DNA of 64,000 nt from Elymus sibiricus (lineage: Eukaryota > Streptophyta > Magnoliopsida > Poales > Poaceae): assembly GCA_039707655.1 (NCBI GenBank), contig CM077671.1, positions 302,808,509 through 302,872,508 on the forward strand, given 5' to 3'. The notes beneath the pieces are model-generated. The model saw only the letters and a list, made by a program, of their open reading frames with translations, did not search any database and was not told the DNA's origin. Positions 42,663 through 55,800 of this stretch are shown here, one piece after another (the first letter of the stretch is position 1; every line of letters starts with the position of its first letter). The position numbers and the translations under genes are program-made.

Positions 42663-45600
42663 TGTGGGGACCCCGACTCATAAGTCATGATCACCGAATG
42701 CACGTGTACAATGATCCCAAAGATCAATGCTCACTGAACACACAGAAGCTGAATAACAAGAGTCTTACATCCACATTTAGCGTGTTACACAAATAAAGAC
42801 CATGGAGGTCAAGTCTTACATAGATATGGCCGCAAGGGCCAAACACTAAATCATAACAAGCAGCGGAAATCTTGATCGAAAGCGTGAACCCATGCCATCT
42901 GCCTTAAACCTACAGGCATTCTGACTGGGAAGCGTCCTAGTTCGCATGTTCGTCACCAACGAACTCTTCACCGTATTCTTGCTCTTCCATGCCTGGCCAA
43001 TTAAATAACCAGTGGCAAGCCAATGAGTACTTTGAATGTACTCGCAAGCAACCCAAGTTGTGGAACAAGGTATAACAATGCATGATATAGCACTAAGTAG
43101 GTAAGTTTTGCAGAAAGCTGATTTTTAGTGCAATGATATGATCAAGTAACGTATGTAAGCATGCATCAACAATTGACAGGTATTCTCATGAACAAGGCAC
43201 AGTTGCCATTATAAGCAGGGGTTGAACATCTCATGTTCATCGTCATGCCAAGTCGTCGAACTTAGCTCAAGTACCATCTTTGTGTCATCCACACACACAC
43301 ACCAAGTTTGTGAAAACACTGGACGCAGTTTAAGCAGGACCTCCAACTGTCCATGACCGTGGACACGGCTATTCGAATAGTTTTACACTCGGCAGAGGTT
43401 GCACGCTTTACCCACAAGACTCGGGGAACTTCCGTGTCATCCACGACTCGCGGTATATTACATACCCGAGGTAAGCACCCGAACAATGCCTTTCCCCTAG
43501 CGATACTAAACAAAGAGTCCACTCGTTAGTGACATCCCTCATGATATACATCACACGTATCATCCATGAGGGCACGCAACGGTGTGCCCGGTGCCTATGA
43601 AGACAGCGCATGATCGTCCATTCTGGTACGCCCCCGTATCGAGAGTGACCACGCCACTCCCGCCACTAGTAATGCGGGCTCCATGCTAGTACCCACCAAG
43701 GTAATCAACAAAGCCCCGTCCCATAAGGGGTATCATGGTCGTACATGTAAGGTTGGGACGGTCAGCAAATCTTAAAACTCTCCGTTTTCGAAAACACACA
43801 CACAACTTGCTCCGGTACACCACTTCTTTATCAAGTGGTTACCTAGCTCATCATCATCTCCCTCGGGCATTACTGGCACCCGACTGGGTTTTCGAAAAGT
43901 CTTTGAAAATTACTTTTGTTTCCATCACCATGCATATTCCCGTCCCACTTTGCGTAGCATCTACTAAGCATCCTATCTACTCCCACCCGCACAACCCTCA
44001 TAAGGATGGTAGGGTCATGCACGATGCAAGTATCAATGGTAAGTATCGGGGGCATCCCACCGAAGGGGTCACCACATCAACATGATCAACATCACGGAAA
44101 TAAGTGCTATATGCCATGCAAAAAAAAGGGTTCTCAGTCATGGTCAAAGGGCTGCTTGCCTGGCTCAACAAAGTCTTCGGGGTCTTCAAAGTCTTCGTGT
44201 CCAATCCCTTCGTCAACAACGCAATCTATCGTCGCGGAATAGACGGGAAAAAATAAGCATCACACAAAAACAGAGTGCAATCCTTACTTCTAAAATGTTA
44301 CCCTATTCTGATAAATACTACAAACTATCATAAAAACATCTATCTATGGTTTTGTTGTGAAAAACATTTTGAAAACCATTTAAACAGAGGCTAAAAATAT
44401 CAAAAACTAGATTTTAGTTAAAATCACTATGTAAAACATTCACACAAAAATGCACAAGTGGCACTGTTAAATTCTACAGAATATTCTAAGATTTATGGTG
44501 GAAAAATATTGGGCATTGGATTTTTATTTAATTCACTGGAATTTTTGGAAAATAGGAGTAAAAGAAAAAGAAAAAGGCCTTTGTGCGTTGGGCCAAATGG
44601 CCAGCCTCCTGGGCCGGCCCTGTCGCCAACTAGGCCAGGCGAGCCGGTGCCCCCGCGCGTGTCAGGTTTCAAACCTGACGGGCGGGGCCCGGTGGCCAGC
44701 GAAAGAGAGGGGGGAGAGAGAGGCGAGGGAGAGGCCGATGGGTGGGGCCCCCATGTTGGGTCTTTCTCCCACCTTGGAACAGGAAGGGGAGGGCCTCACC
44801 GGTGGCGGTAGGAGGCGCGGCAGGGTACGGCGATGATGGGAATGGAACCAGGGGGCTTCCGCCGTTTGGGTGAAGGTGGAATCAGTCGCCGGGGTGGTCG
44901 GAGTCGCCGGCGACGAAGGAGCAGGGCGGCGGCGCTACGGGAGGATCTCGCACCGGTCGCCTCCAGCTGTAAAACGAATGGGGGAAAGAGGGATACGCAT
45001 CAGTTGAGAGCTGCGGTTCCAGATCGAGAGAGAATGGGGAACAAGGAGGCTCACCGTGGCCGGACGGTGGCGGACCCGATCCGGCGGAGCTTTGCTCTAT
45101 CCCGAGCGCTCGAGCTCTAAGGTGAAGGGGGCAGGGATCGGGAGCTCGATTGGGAGGAGAAGGAAGCGAGAGGAGGGCGGAGACGAGCTCGGGAGGGGCT
45201 ATTTATAGTGGAGCCGCGGTCCACCGAGCGCTCCTGCGCCGGCGAGGTCAAGGCTGTCGCTGGGGACCACGGGAGGAGGCGTGGGCGTGTCTGCGGCGTT
45301 GCTGGGTTGCGTCTAGGCCAGGGGAGCGAGAGAGAGAGAGAGAGAGAAGCGCGCGCGTGTGAGCCCCCGCATTGGCCGGCTCGGGCGGCGTCGGGCACGC
45401 GTGGTCAGGGATGAGAGAGAGCGAGGAAGGAGGGGATCGACCACCTGCCGTGCTGCGGACGTCGAGGCCGACCAGGGGGACAAGCTCCCGCCTCCCTAGG
45501 CTATCGGGAAGGGGGATTGGGCGGCGGCTACAGTGCGGGAGTGCATTGTAGCGCGCTCTGGAGCGCCCGTTTGGCATGCCATGGCATGCCAACGGCGTCT

Positions 45601-46937
45601 TGTGCGCGGCCACTAGTGTCTAGGGGGTCTAGGGGGATCTAGGCTAGGGGACAATGGCATTGGATGCCCTGGAGAGTTGATAGAATAAGAGGGAAGGGGA
45701 GAGAGGAGTGTTTTACTGCTGTCCAGGGGGTAAAAATGGGGTTTTACCCCACTTAACCATTGAGTACTGGCCAGAGAAAGTTACTGGAGGTAGGAGGGGC
45801 ATGCAAGTGACTGTGGTAAAAATTTGGAGTGAAGGAGAATAGCAGAAGGGGGTCAAACAGGGTTTTTACCACCTGGGTAAAAAGTGTTTGATGATGGTTT
45901 GGCTAAGCAAATGGAGTTTGCTTGCCATGAGATTTAACAGGGTGAAACTATAGGTAGAAATAGAGAGGACCACCAAGTTTGAGGAGTTTTGAAGAAAGTT
46001 CACAATGCAACTTTGTGAAACCCTAGAAATCAACAGAATCAGATTTCTATAGATCTAGGCATGCATTTCACTTCCCACAAATCCACCACTTGGTGTGGCA
46101 TCATTATTTGTGGTTTATAACATGCCCACAAAGTTTGAGGTCAATAGGACAAACTTCACAATGTAAAGTTGTTCAAATTTGAATCTGGACAGAGAGGGTT
46201 TTGGAATATTTTGATGAAGCAAATTAATTGGCGTGGAGATGAAATTTTGCAAGATCATCACATATGACAATTGTGACTTTCTGGAATTTTCTTGGAATTT
46301 TTTGAAAATATATCTTATAGAAATATTTCAAAAGCTTGATTTGGACAGAAAGGGTTTTGAGGGGGTTTTGCCCATGTTTTTGAACATGACCATGTGTTGA
46401 AACTCATATATATGGAAAATATATGTCCACTGAGTTTCCCTAAATTTTCTCAAATATTTTTAAAACATTTAAATAATTTTTCCCTATGTAAAACCATTTC
46501 TGGCCTCAAGAAAAAGCTTTTAAATAAAATAGTAAAATGATCTTTAAAAATAATATTTGGTGGTTTGGGGAAGTCATATATATAGTAGGTTTCAGATAAA
46601 GCCTTTGGGGAAAAAGGATCCACCCAATTTGAGGACTTGTAGTACAAACCTCAATTCAGGGGTTTTTGAAAACCTAATTTGAATAAATTCCTTTTGGTCA
46701 AAATAATTTTTGATAAAAATAGTTTTGGGTACTATTCACATGGCATGATCATTGGGCAAGATGTTAGGGTCAAGGAAGATAAATATGGAGAGGAGTAGAA
46801 CCTAGGAGTGCCATACACAAACAACCAAACAAGCAAGCAAGCAACAATTCAAACAAGCATGCACTCAAACAGTTTTAATTGGTTCCAAATTTTGTAAATC
46901 CAAGCATAGCAAAGTGATACAAACACAGGGTGTGACA
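42663..46937 (-). repeat. E6 3' LTR (4,275 bp)
   Basis: Minus strand begins TGTCACACCCTGTG and ends CCCCACA. It contains a CA microsatellite (about 43291), a GA microsatellite (about 45330-45347) and a minus-strand TATAAATAG box at 45199-45208. Confidence 0.93.
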
Positions 46938-46957
46938 GACCTACCCCCCTTACAAGA
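46938..46957 (-). other. E6 polypurine tract
   Basis: Minus strand TTGTAAGGGGGGTAGGTC immediately before the 3' LTR. Confidence 0.75.
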
Positions 46958-46980
46958 ATCTAGTCCCCGAGATTCCTTGG

Positions 46981-48537
46981 CTAACCGCTAAACAGATAAG
47001 GGAACTCAGATCTAAGATAGTCTTCACGCTCCCAGGTTGCTTCAGCTTCAGTGTGGTTGCTCCATTGGACCTTGAAGTACTTGATGGTGCGGCTTCGGGT
47101 GCAACATTCCGCTTCATCCAAAATACGAACTGGCCTCTCACGATAAGTGAGGTCTGGCTGAAGGTCGATGGCTTGATGGTCGATGTCCTTGTAGAGGTCG
47201 GGGCGGTTGGGAACTTGAAGACACTTCCGGAGCTGTGACACGTGGAACACGTTGTGCACGTCTGATAGCTCGGAAGGTAGTTCTAGCTGGTAGGCAACTT
47301 CTCCTCGTGTAGCGGTGATCTTGAAGGGGCTGATGTATATTGGTGCAAGCTTTCCTTTGACATGGAAACGCTTGGTCCCTTTGAGAGGCGTGACTCGGAG
47401 ATAGACATGGTCACCGACACAGAAGTTTACTTCTCGGCGGTGAGAGTCGGCGTTACTCTTCTGTCTTGATTTGGCGGTCTCGAGGCACTCTCGGACGAGT
47501 TGAACTTGCTCTTCTGCTTCGCGGAGGATGTCTGGCCCAAAGACTAGTCCTTCTCCGGTTTCTGACCAGTTGAGGGGAGTACGACACTTGTGTCCATACA
47601 ACACCTCAAATGGTGCCATCTGAAGACTCGACTGATAGCTATTGTTGTAGGAGAACTCGGCAAATGGCAGGCAGTCCTCCCACTTGGCTCCGTACATCAG
47701 TACACAAGCATGGAGCATATCTTCGAGTATCTAATTTACTCGCTCGGTCTGTCCACTGGTCTGGGGGTGAAAAGCAGTGCTGAAGGAGAGCTTGGTTCCC
47801 ATTGCTTCTTGAAACTTCTTCCAGAACCTTGAGGTAAACTGGGTTCCTCGGTCTGACACAGTCTCCTTTGGAACTCCATGGAGGCTCACAATACGTTCGA
47901 TGTAAAGGCTGGCTAGCTTGTTACCATCATAGGTGGTCTTGACGGGAATGAAATGGGCTACCTTGGTCAGGTGATCGACAATGACCCAGATAGAATCATG
48001 TCCCTTGCTCGACCTTGGTAATCCGGTGATGAAGTCCATCCCGACTTTGTCCCACTTCCATTCAGGCACTTTGAGAGGTTGCAACAGTCCAGCGGGTCGC
48101 TGATGCTCAGCTTTGACTCTCTGGCATATGTCACACTTAGCAACAAAGGTGCATATCTCCCGTTTCATGCCATGCCACCAGAATCTTGCCTTGAGGTCTT
48201 GGTACATCTTGGTTCCTCCAGGATGGATGGAATATGGAGTGTCATGAGCTTCTTGCAAGATCAAGTTCTTGAGCTCTTCTTTGTTGGGTACGCAGATGCG
48301 CTTCCCAAACCATACAACTCCTTGTTCATCCATTGAGAATCCTGGAGCCTTGCATGCCTTGATCTTCCTCTTGATGCCTTCAATGCTCTCGTGTCCCTTC
48401 TGAGCTTCCTTAATATCATCCATCAAGGTAGGCTTTGCTTCGAGGTTGGCTAGGAATCCAGGTACAACTAGTTCCAAGCCGAAGCTTTCAAGTTCTTCAT
48501 ACAGGGCGGGTAGCCTTTCCTTAATCATAGCATTCAA
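46981..48537 (-). pseudogene. E6 integrase with C-terminal chromodomain (TAG at 47731-47733)
   Basis: The zinc-binding module (HPGGTKMYQDLKARFWW to CDICQRVK) is near 48250-48110. The DDE core starts WKWDKVGMDFITGLP near 48050, with Asp in SDRGTQF near 47845 and Glu in GQTERVN near 47740. An in-frame TAG follows at once. The rest (WEDCLPFAEFSYNNSY onward) is open. A GPF/Y-like module (KLAPIYISPFKI) near 47340 and a chromodomain (RPVRILD, IKYFKVQWSNHTEAEATWE) at 47150-47000 end the protein at 46981. The chromodomain would steer integration to chromatin. Confidence 0.92.
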
Positions 48538-48555
48538 GGAACAAGTCTTTCTGCT

Positions 48556-50352
48556 TCAGGCATCAGCTACCACGTTAGCCTTTCCGGGGTGGTATTGAAC
48601 ACTGAGGTGATAATCCTTGATCAACTCCAACCATCTTCGCTGCCTCATGTTCAATTCCCTTTGGGTGAAAATATACTTCAAACTCTTGTGGTCTGTGTAT
48701 ATCTCACATCGCTTCCCCAGAAGGTAATGTCGCCATGTCTTCAAGGCATGAACTACGGCTGCCAACTCAAGATCATGAGTAGCGTAGTTCTCTTCATGAG
48801 GACATAGCTGTCTGGATAGATATGCTACGACTCTGCCTTCTTGCATCAGAACACCTCCAAGCCCGGTTCTCGTTGCATGACAATATATCACAAACTCCTT
48901 GTGAATATCGGGGGTGGCCAAAACTGGGGCTGTGGTCAATCTCTTCTTGAGCTCCTGGAAGCTTTCTTCGCACTTCGGCATCCATTCGAACCTCTTGTCC
49001 TTCTTCAAAAGCCGAGTCATGGGTTGGGCAATGCTCGAAAATCCTTTGACGAACTTGCGGTAATATCCCGCGAGTCCGAGGAAGCTTCTGACTTCCTTCA
49101 CATTGGTTGGGGATTGCCATTCAGTCACGGCTTCAATCTTGGCAGGATCCACTGACAATCCTTCTGCGGTCAACACATGACCCAAGAATCCAACTTCATG
49201 CAGCCAGAATTCACACTTGCTGAACTTGGCATAAAGCTGGTGCTCTCGAAGCTTGTCTAGGACTAATCTCAAATGTTGCTCATGTTCTTCTTCAGACTTG
49301 GAGAAGACGAGTATGTCATCAATGAAGATGACAAAAAACTTGTCCAAGTACTCCATGAAGACTTTGTTCATGAGGTACATGAAGTAGGCAGGGGCATTGG
49401 TCAACCCAAATGACATGACCGTGTATTCATACTGGCCATACCGGGTTACAAATGCCGTCTTTGGAATGTCTTGGGGTCTGATCTTCAACTGGTAGTACCC
49501 AGACCTAAGATCGATCTTGGAAAACACCTTAGCTCCATTCAGCTGATCGAACAGGTCTTCAATCTTGGGGAGTGGGTACTTGTTCTTTATTGTGACCTCA
49601 ATGAGAGAACGGTAATCGACACAGAGTCGGATAGTCCCGTCCCTCTTTGACACAAATAGAACAAGTGATCCCCAAGGAGAGGCACTAGGGTGAATGAATC
49701 CTTTCCTGAGCTGTTCCGCTAGTTGCTTCTTCAACTCAGGCAACTCTTCGGATCCCATTCTATTGGGCTTCTTATAGATGGGTCCTGCCCCGGGCATTAG
49801 CTCAATGATCAACTCAATGTCGCGGTCAGGGGGCATTCCGGGCAGCTCATCAGGAAATACATCCGGGTATTCACATACTACTGGCACTTGATCCAACTCA
49901 ATTCCCGACAGACAATTAACCTGAGGGGCTTGAGCGGAGGCACAGCCGGGGACATACTTGACTTCCACTCCTTGGCTATTGGTTACAGTAACGGTCCTCT
50001 TGGCACAGTCCAAGTAGCCTTGGTTCTTGATTAGCCAGTCCATGCCTAGGATCACATCCAGGCCTTCTGACTTCAGGGTGATAAGGTCTGCTAGGAAGTC
50101 TACCCCGTTGATGTTAATCTCAACTCCCTTACAACCTATCCCAGACTTCATAACTGATCCCAGGGTTTGTATCAACATACGACTACCCAGGGGTGTAGGC
50201 TCCATGGCACTCTCTAGTGCAAACTTTTGAGTGACAAAAGAATGCGAAGCTCCACAATCAAACAGTACTGTTGCTGGGGTTGAGTTGACGAGGAACGTAC
50301 CCAGTATGACGTCCGGGTCTTCCTGGGCTTCCTCAGCGGTGACGTGATTCAC
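48556..50352 (-). pseudogene. E6 protease, reverse transcriptase and RNase H
   Basis: One open frame of 598 codons. Protease core [11 protein letters not shown] near 50260 (Asp-Cys-Gly instead of the common Asp-Thr/Ser-Gly). RT fingers/palm have [14 protein letters not shown] near 49510 and the catalytic FIDD near 49320. RNase H has [10 protein letters not shown] near 48680 and ends ...VADA, where a TGA at 48556-48558 separates it from the integrase frame, which is otherwise continuous. Confidence 0.92.
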
Positions 50353-51663
50353 ATGACCCTTGCCATTGTGGGGCTGGTTGCGAGGAGATGGGTTCCTTGG
50401 TGGCGCTCCACGGCCTTGACCTTGGTTTGGTGCATTGGGGCGCGGTGCATCTGGCTTCTTGTTGGGGCACTGCTTAGAGATGTGTCCAGGCTGACCACAC
50501 CCAAAGCAAGTGACCTGACCATAGTTGTTGTTGTTGTTGTTCCTGCCGCCGTTGTTGTTATTGGGGTTGTTGTAGGCTGGCCTGGGATTGGCATACTGCT
50601 GAGGCTGGTAGCTCGGACGAGGTGCAGGAGGTCTAGCCTGCTACGGCTGATAGGTTGGCTTGGCTGGGGCTGGCTGCAAGGGGCGAGGCTTTTGGTTGCT
50701 GGAACTACCCTTGCTAATCATCTTGCGCTTGCGAGTGTCGTCTATGGCACGACGCTTGTCTTCCATCATGAGGGCCTTGTTCACCAGGTCGAAGAAGGTC
50801 CGACAGTCGCAGACGATAAGCTGATACTGTAGGGTCTGCTGAAGTCCTTCCATGAAGCGTTCCATCTTAGCAGCCTCCGTGTTGACATCTTCAGGTGCAT
50901 ACCTTGACAGCAGGTTGAACTTCTGCAGGTACTCCTTGACAGAGCCACTTCCTTGCTTCAGTGCTCGGAATTCTCTCTTCTTGATAGCCATGATCCCGGA
51001 GGGAATGTGGGCGGTGCGGAATCCTTCCTTGAAGTTATCCCAAGTGATCACACGATCGCCTTGCATGACCTTGACTCCATCCCACCAAGCTCTGGCGGTA
51101 CCTCCGAGGCAGTGAGAGGCATACAACTCCTTCTCACGATCCTCTTTGCAATTGACCAGTGCAAGGAGGTCCTCGATGATGCGGATCCAATCATCAGCAT
51201 CCAAGGGTTCAACAGTCTCGGTGAAGGTTGGGGGCAAATTCCTCATGAACTCAGACAAAGTGGAGCGGCCATTGCCGTTCCTGCCTTGCTGCTGGTTGTT
51301 TACAAGGACTTGGGCCATCTGCTGAATAGCAGCAGTGTTGGCTTGGCGTTCCTCCCGGAGAACTTGGAGAAACTAAGCTATGGTCATGTTCTCCGGTGGA
51401 GGTGGTGGCGGGGGAATGTCGCCTTGTGGCTGCTCCTGGTGTCCTTCAGCCTGAGCAGTCCCACCAGCCCCCTGCTGCTGGCTGGAGTTGCCGGCTTCAG
51501 GGTTGGTGAAGATGCTGGTGCGGGTTGCAGTCACCATCCTGTTCGGAGCAGCCAAGTCAAACAGCTGGGATAGACAAGAGGAGAGGCAATACTGGAGAAA
51601 GCGCGCCAAAGGGGGTTGGTATAGTGCAAGTGTGGTAAAATGAAGGTCGATAGACCGATACAT
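50353..51663 (-). pseudogene. E6 gag (TAGs at 51373-51375 and 50641-50643)
   Basis: A Gln/Pro-rich N-terminus (MVTATRTSIFTNPEAG) comes first. The gag capsid domain has FTETVEPLDADDWIRIIEDL near 51240 and a GTARAWWDGVK segment near 51080. A CCHC zinc knuckle ([14 protein letters not shown]) follows near 50510-50470, within an Asn-rich stretch. Both TAGs lie in an otherwise continuous frame leading into protease. It would form the particle and bind RNA. Confidence 0.88.
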
Positions 51664-51886
51664 ATATTAAGATAATATAGATGATGGAGTCGCTTACACC
51701 TTGCCTAAGGCAAAAGCGCGACTCGCATCGGAACACAAACAACAAAATCAAACATCAAGCACACATGGTTTCATATGAACCATTATACGGACTCGACTTC
51801 ACATGAGGGGTACATGACTGATCCTACCCTAGGGGTTCTCGGACTCAGTAGTCGTGCCTTGCTTCTTGTTTCCGGAAAGAGGACGC

Positions 51887-52699
51887 TCAACCCTCACCTT
51901 CTAGGTCCTCCTGTGGTGCCAGTGGGTAGGCCACGGTTGGCTGCCCGTTGGAACACCACCTAACAATATGCCCGTATTCGCCACACATGTGGCATGTGAC
52001 GGGAGCAAAGAGGTCATTACCCCTCCTTGGGTTATGGCGTTGGTGAGACGACGATGGTCCTTCACGTGGTGGATATGGAAATCTATTCCTACGCCTTCCG
52101 CGCGGGGCTCGGTTGCAGGCTTCCTGAAGTTCCTCGATTTGTTGCTTCTGGTTGGTGATGTAGACTTGCAGAGCAGCGACTTGTTTTTCTCGCTCGACCA
52201 CCTTCTTCTTCTCGAGGCAGTGTAGGTGTAGGAGCGAAGGGAAATCCTGGCGGGCCTTGAGGAATTCTTCAGTAAGGTAACGCAGAAGGTGATCTACCGC
52301 GTTGGCAAAGCGAATCTGGAGCTTGAGGGTTGGGTCTTCGTCTCTTGTGGAAATCACTGCTTGTGCAGAGGCTCCTAATCCACTCTTGCTGGGTAGGTAG
52401 CGGGTAGCTTGTCCTTCCTTCATTTCCGGGAGGAGGTCTCAGAGACGAAGGAGGGCTTCATAGGCCGCCTGCTGTATGGCCATGTCCCTTGTTGGCATAG
52501 GTGGTCCAACAAAGAACCAACTCTGGGGTGGGGTCTTGGCAGGTACAACCACCTATGAGTAGAACTCCATTCCAAACTCGCCATTGCCCAGCTCATGCAG
52601 GGTGTACATCGGCTCCGAAGGATATTGGCATTGTTGGAGGCAGTCTCTTAGGAGAGGTGGGAATCCGGTCATGATGAGTCTCATAGGAGCAACGGCCAT
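51887..52699 (-). pseudogene. E6 extra ORF upstream of gag: coiled coil plus CCHC zinc knuckle
   Basis: ATG at 52699, about 160 bp after the primer-binding site. The frame runs 271 codons to 51887 with two in-frame stops (TAG near 52555, TGA near 52440), and is uninterrupted from 52423. The N-terminal part has Pro/aromatic segments (PPQSWFFVGPP). Then come a helical region (FANAVDHLLRYLTEEFLKARQ), a coiled coil (VEREKQVAALQVYITNQKQ) and a basic Arg/Pro stretch, followed by a Cys-x2-Cys-x4-His-x4-Cys knuckle (CHMCGEYGHIVRWC) near the end. It is not gag, which lies downstream with its own knuckle. Function unknown; an accessory RNA-binding protein is a guess. Confidence 0.7.
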
Positions 52700-52875
52700 C
52701 TACAAAGGTTTGAAGGGAGGAGAGTCAGCAAGAGTTTGAAATAGACTAGAGGAGAGGAGAGGTATAGAATTTGTTGCACCTAGCAACTAGGCACAGTTTT
52801 GAAAAGGTTTTATCCTAACTAACGTCCATGCTAACTAAGGGCTTCCTACAGTCAGGATGGCTCTCATACCATCTC
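52700..52875 (-). other. E6 primer-binding site and short leader
   Basis: Minus strand TGGTATGAGAGCCA at 52871-52858, one base from the usual initiator-Met-tRNA site TGGTATCAGAGC, beginning 5 bp after the LTR. Confidence 0.85.
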
Positions 52876-55800
52876 TGTGGGGACCCTGACTCATAAGTCG
52901 TGATCACCGAATGCACGTGTACAGTGATCCCAGAGATCAATGCTCACTGAACACACAAAACCTGAATAACAAGAGTCTTACATCCACATTTAGCGTCTTA
53001 CACAAATAAATACCATGGAGGTCAAGTCTTACATAGATAGGGCTGCAAGGGCCAAACACTAAATCATAACAAGCAGCGGAAATCTTGATCGAAAGCGTGA
53101 ACCCATGCCATCTGCCTTAAACCTACAGGCATTCTGACTGGGAAGCGTCCTAGTTCGCATGTTTGTCACCAACGAACTCTTCACCGTATTCCTGTTCTTC
53201 CATGCCTGGCCAATTAAACAACCAGTGGCAAGCCAATGAGTACTTTGAATGTACTCGCAAGCAACCCAAGTTGTGGAACAAGGTATAACAATGCATGATA
53301 TAGCACTAAGTAGGTAAGTTTTGCAGAAAGCTGATTTTTAGTGCAATGATATGATCAAGTAACGTATGTAAGCATGCATCAACAATTGAAAGGTATTCTC
53401 ATGAACAAGGCACAGTTGCCATCATAAGCAGGGGTTGAACATCTCATGTTCATCGTCATGCCAAGTCGTCGAACTTAGCTCAAGTACCATCTTTATGTCA
53501 TCCACACACACACACACACCAAGTTTGTGAAAACACCGGACGCAGTTTAAGCAGGACCTCCAACTGTCCATGACCGTGGACATGGCTATTCGAATAGTTT
53601 TACACTCGGCAGAGGTTGCACGCTTTACCCACAAGACTCGGGGAACTTTCGTGTCATCCACGACTCGCGGTATATTACATACCTGAGGTAAGCACCCGAA
53701 CAATGCCTTTCCCCTAGCGATACTAAACAAAGAGTCCACTCATTGGTGACATCCCTCATGATATACTCACACGTATCATCCATGAGGGCACGCAACGGTG
53801 TGCCCGGTGCTTGTGAAGACAGCGCATGATCGTCCATTCTGGTACGACCCCGTATCGAGAGTGACCACGCCACTCCCGCCACTAGTAATGCGGGCTCCAT
53901 GCTAGTACCCACCAAGGTAATCAACAAAGCCCCGTACCATAAGGGGTATCGTGGTCGTACATGTAAGGTTGGGACGGTGAGCAAATCTTAAAACTCTCCG
54001 TTTTCGAAAACACACACACAACTTGCTCCAGTTCACCACTTCTTTATCAAGTGGTTACCTAGCTCATCATCATCTCCCTCGGGTATTACTGGCACCCGAC
54101 GGGGTTTTCGAAAAGTCTTTGAAAATTACTTTTGTTTCCATCACCATGCATATTCCCGTCCCACTTTGCGTAGCATCTACTAAGCATCCTATCTACTCCC
54201 ACCCGCACAATCCTCATAAGGATGGTAGGGTCATGCACGATGCAAGTATCAACGGTAAGTATCGGGGGCATCCCACCAAAGGGGTCACCACATCAACATG
54301 ATCAACATCACGGAAATAAGTGCTATATGCCATGCAAAAAAAAGGGTTCTCAGTCATGGTCAAAGGGCTGCTTGACTGGCTCAACAAAGTCTTCGGGGTC
54401 TTCAAAGTCTTCGTGTCCAATCCCTTCGTCAACAACGCAATCTATCATCGCGGAATAGACGGGCAAAAATAAGCATCACACAAAAATAGAGCGCAATCCT
54501 TACTTCTAAAATGTTACCCTATTCTAATAAATACTACAAACTATCATAAAAACATCTATCTATGGTTTTGTTGTGAAAAACATTTTGAAAACCATTTAAA
54601 CAAAGGCTAAAAATATCAAAAACTAGATTTTAATTAAAATCACTATGTAAAACATTCACACAAAAATGCACAAGTGGCACTGTTAAATTCTACAGAATAT
54701 TCTAAGATTTATGGTGGAAAAATATTGGGCATTGGATTTTTATTTATTTCACTGGAATTTTTGGAAAACAGGAGTAAAAGAAAAAGAAAAAGGCCTATGT
54801 GCCTTGGGCCAAATGGCCAGCCTCCTGGGCCGGCCCAGTCGCCAACCAGGCCAGGTGAGTCGGTGCCCCCGCATGCGTCAGGTTTCAAACCTGACGGGCG
54901 GGCCCCAGTGGCCAGCGACAGAGAGGGGGGAGAGAGAGGCGAGGTAGAGGCTGACGGGTGGGGCCCCCCTGTCGGGTCTTTCTCCCACCTCAGAACAGGA
55001 AGGGGAGGGCCTAACCAGCGGTGGTAGGAGGCGCGGCAGGGTACGGCAATGATGGGAATGGAACCAGAGGGCTTCCGCCGTTTGGGTGGAGGTGGAATCA
55101 GTCGCCGGGGTAGTCGGAGTCGCCGGCGACGAAGGAGTAGGGCGGCGGCGCTACGAGAGGACCTCGCACCGGTCGCCTCTGGCTGTAAAACGAACGGGGG
55201 AAAGAGGGATACGCATCAGTGGAGAGCTACGGTTCCAGATCGAGAGAGAATGGGGAACGAGGAGGCTCACCGTGGCCGGACGGTGGCAGACCCGATGCGG
55301 CGGAGCTTTGCACGATCCTGAGCGCTCGAGGTCTAAGGTGAAGGGGGCAGGGATCGGGAGCTCGATTGGGAGGAGAAGGAAGCGAGAGGAGGGCAGAGAC
55401 GAGCTCGGGAGGGGCTATTTATAGGGCAGCCGCGGTCCACCAAGCGCTCCTGCGCCGGTGAGGTCGACGCCGTCGCTAGGGACCACGGGAGGAGGCGTGG
55501 GCTTGTCTGCGACGTTGCTGAGGTGCGTCTAGGCCAGGGGGAGCGAGCGAGAGAGAGAGAGAATCGCGCGCGTGTGAGCCCCCGCGTTGGCCGGCTCAAG
55601 CGGCGTCGGGCACGCGTGGTCAGGGATGAGAGAGAGCGAGGAAGGAGGGGGCCGACCACCTGCCGTGCTGCGGACGTCGAGGCCGACCAGGGGGACAAGC
55701 TCCCGCCTCCCTAGGCTGTCGGGAAGGGGGATTGGGCGGCGGCTATAGTGCGGGAGCGCACTGTAGCGCGCTCTGGAGCGCCCGTTTGGCATGCCATGGC

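Noticed and set aside
43262..53739. An 86-105-codon ORF present in both E6 LTRs (43262-43522 and 53422-53739)
   Set aside because: Both copies arise from LTR duplication, the end differs because of the CA microsatellite, and codon usage looks random. Not counted as a gene.
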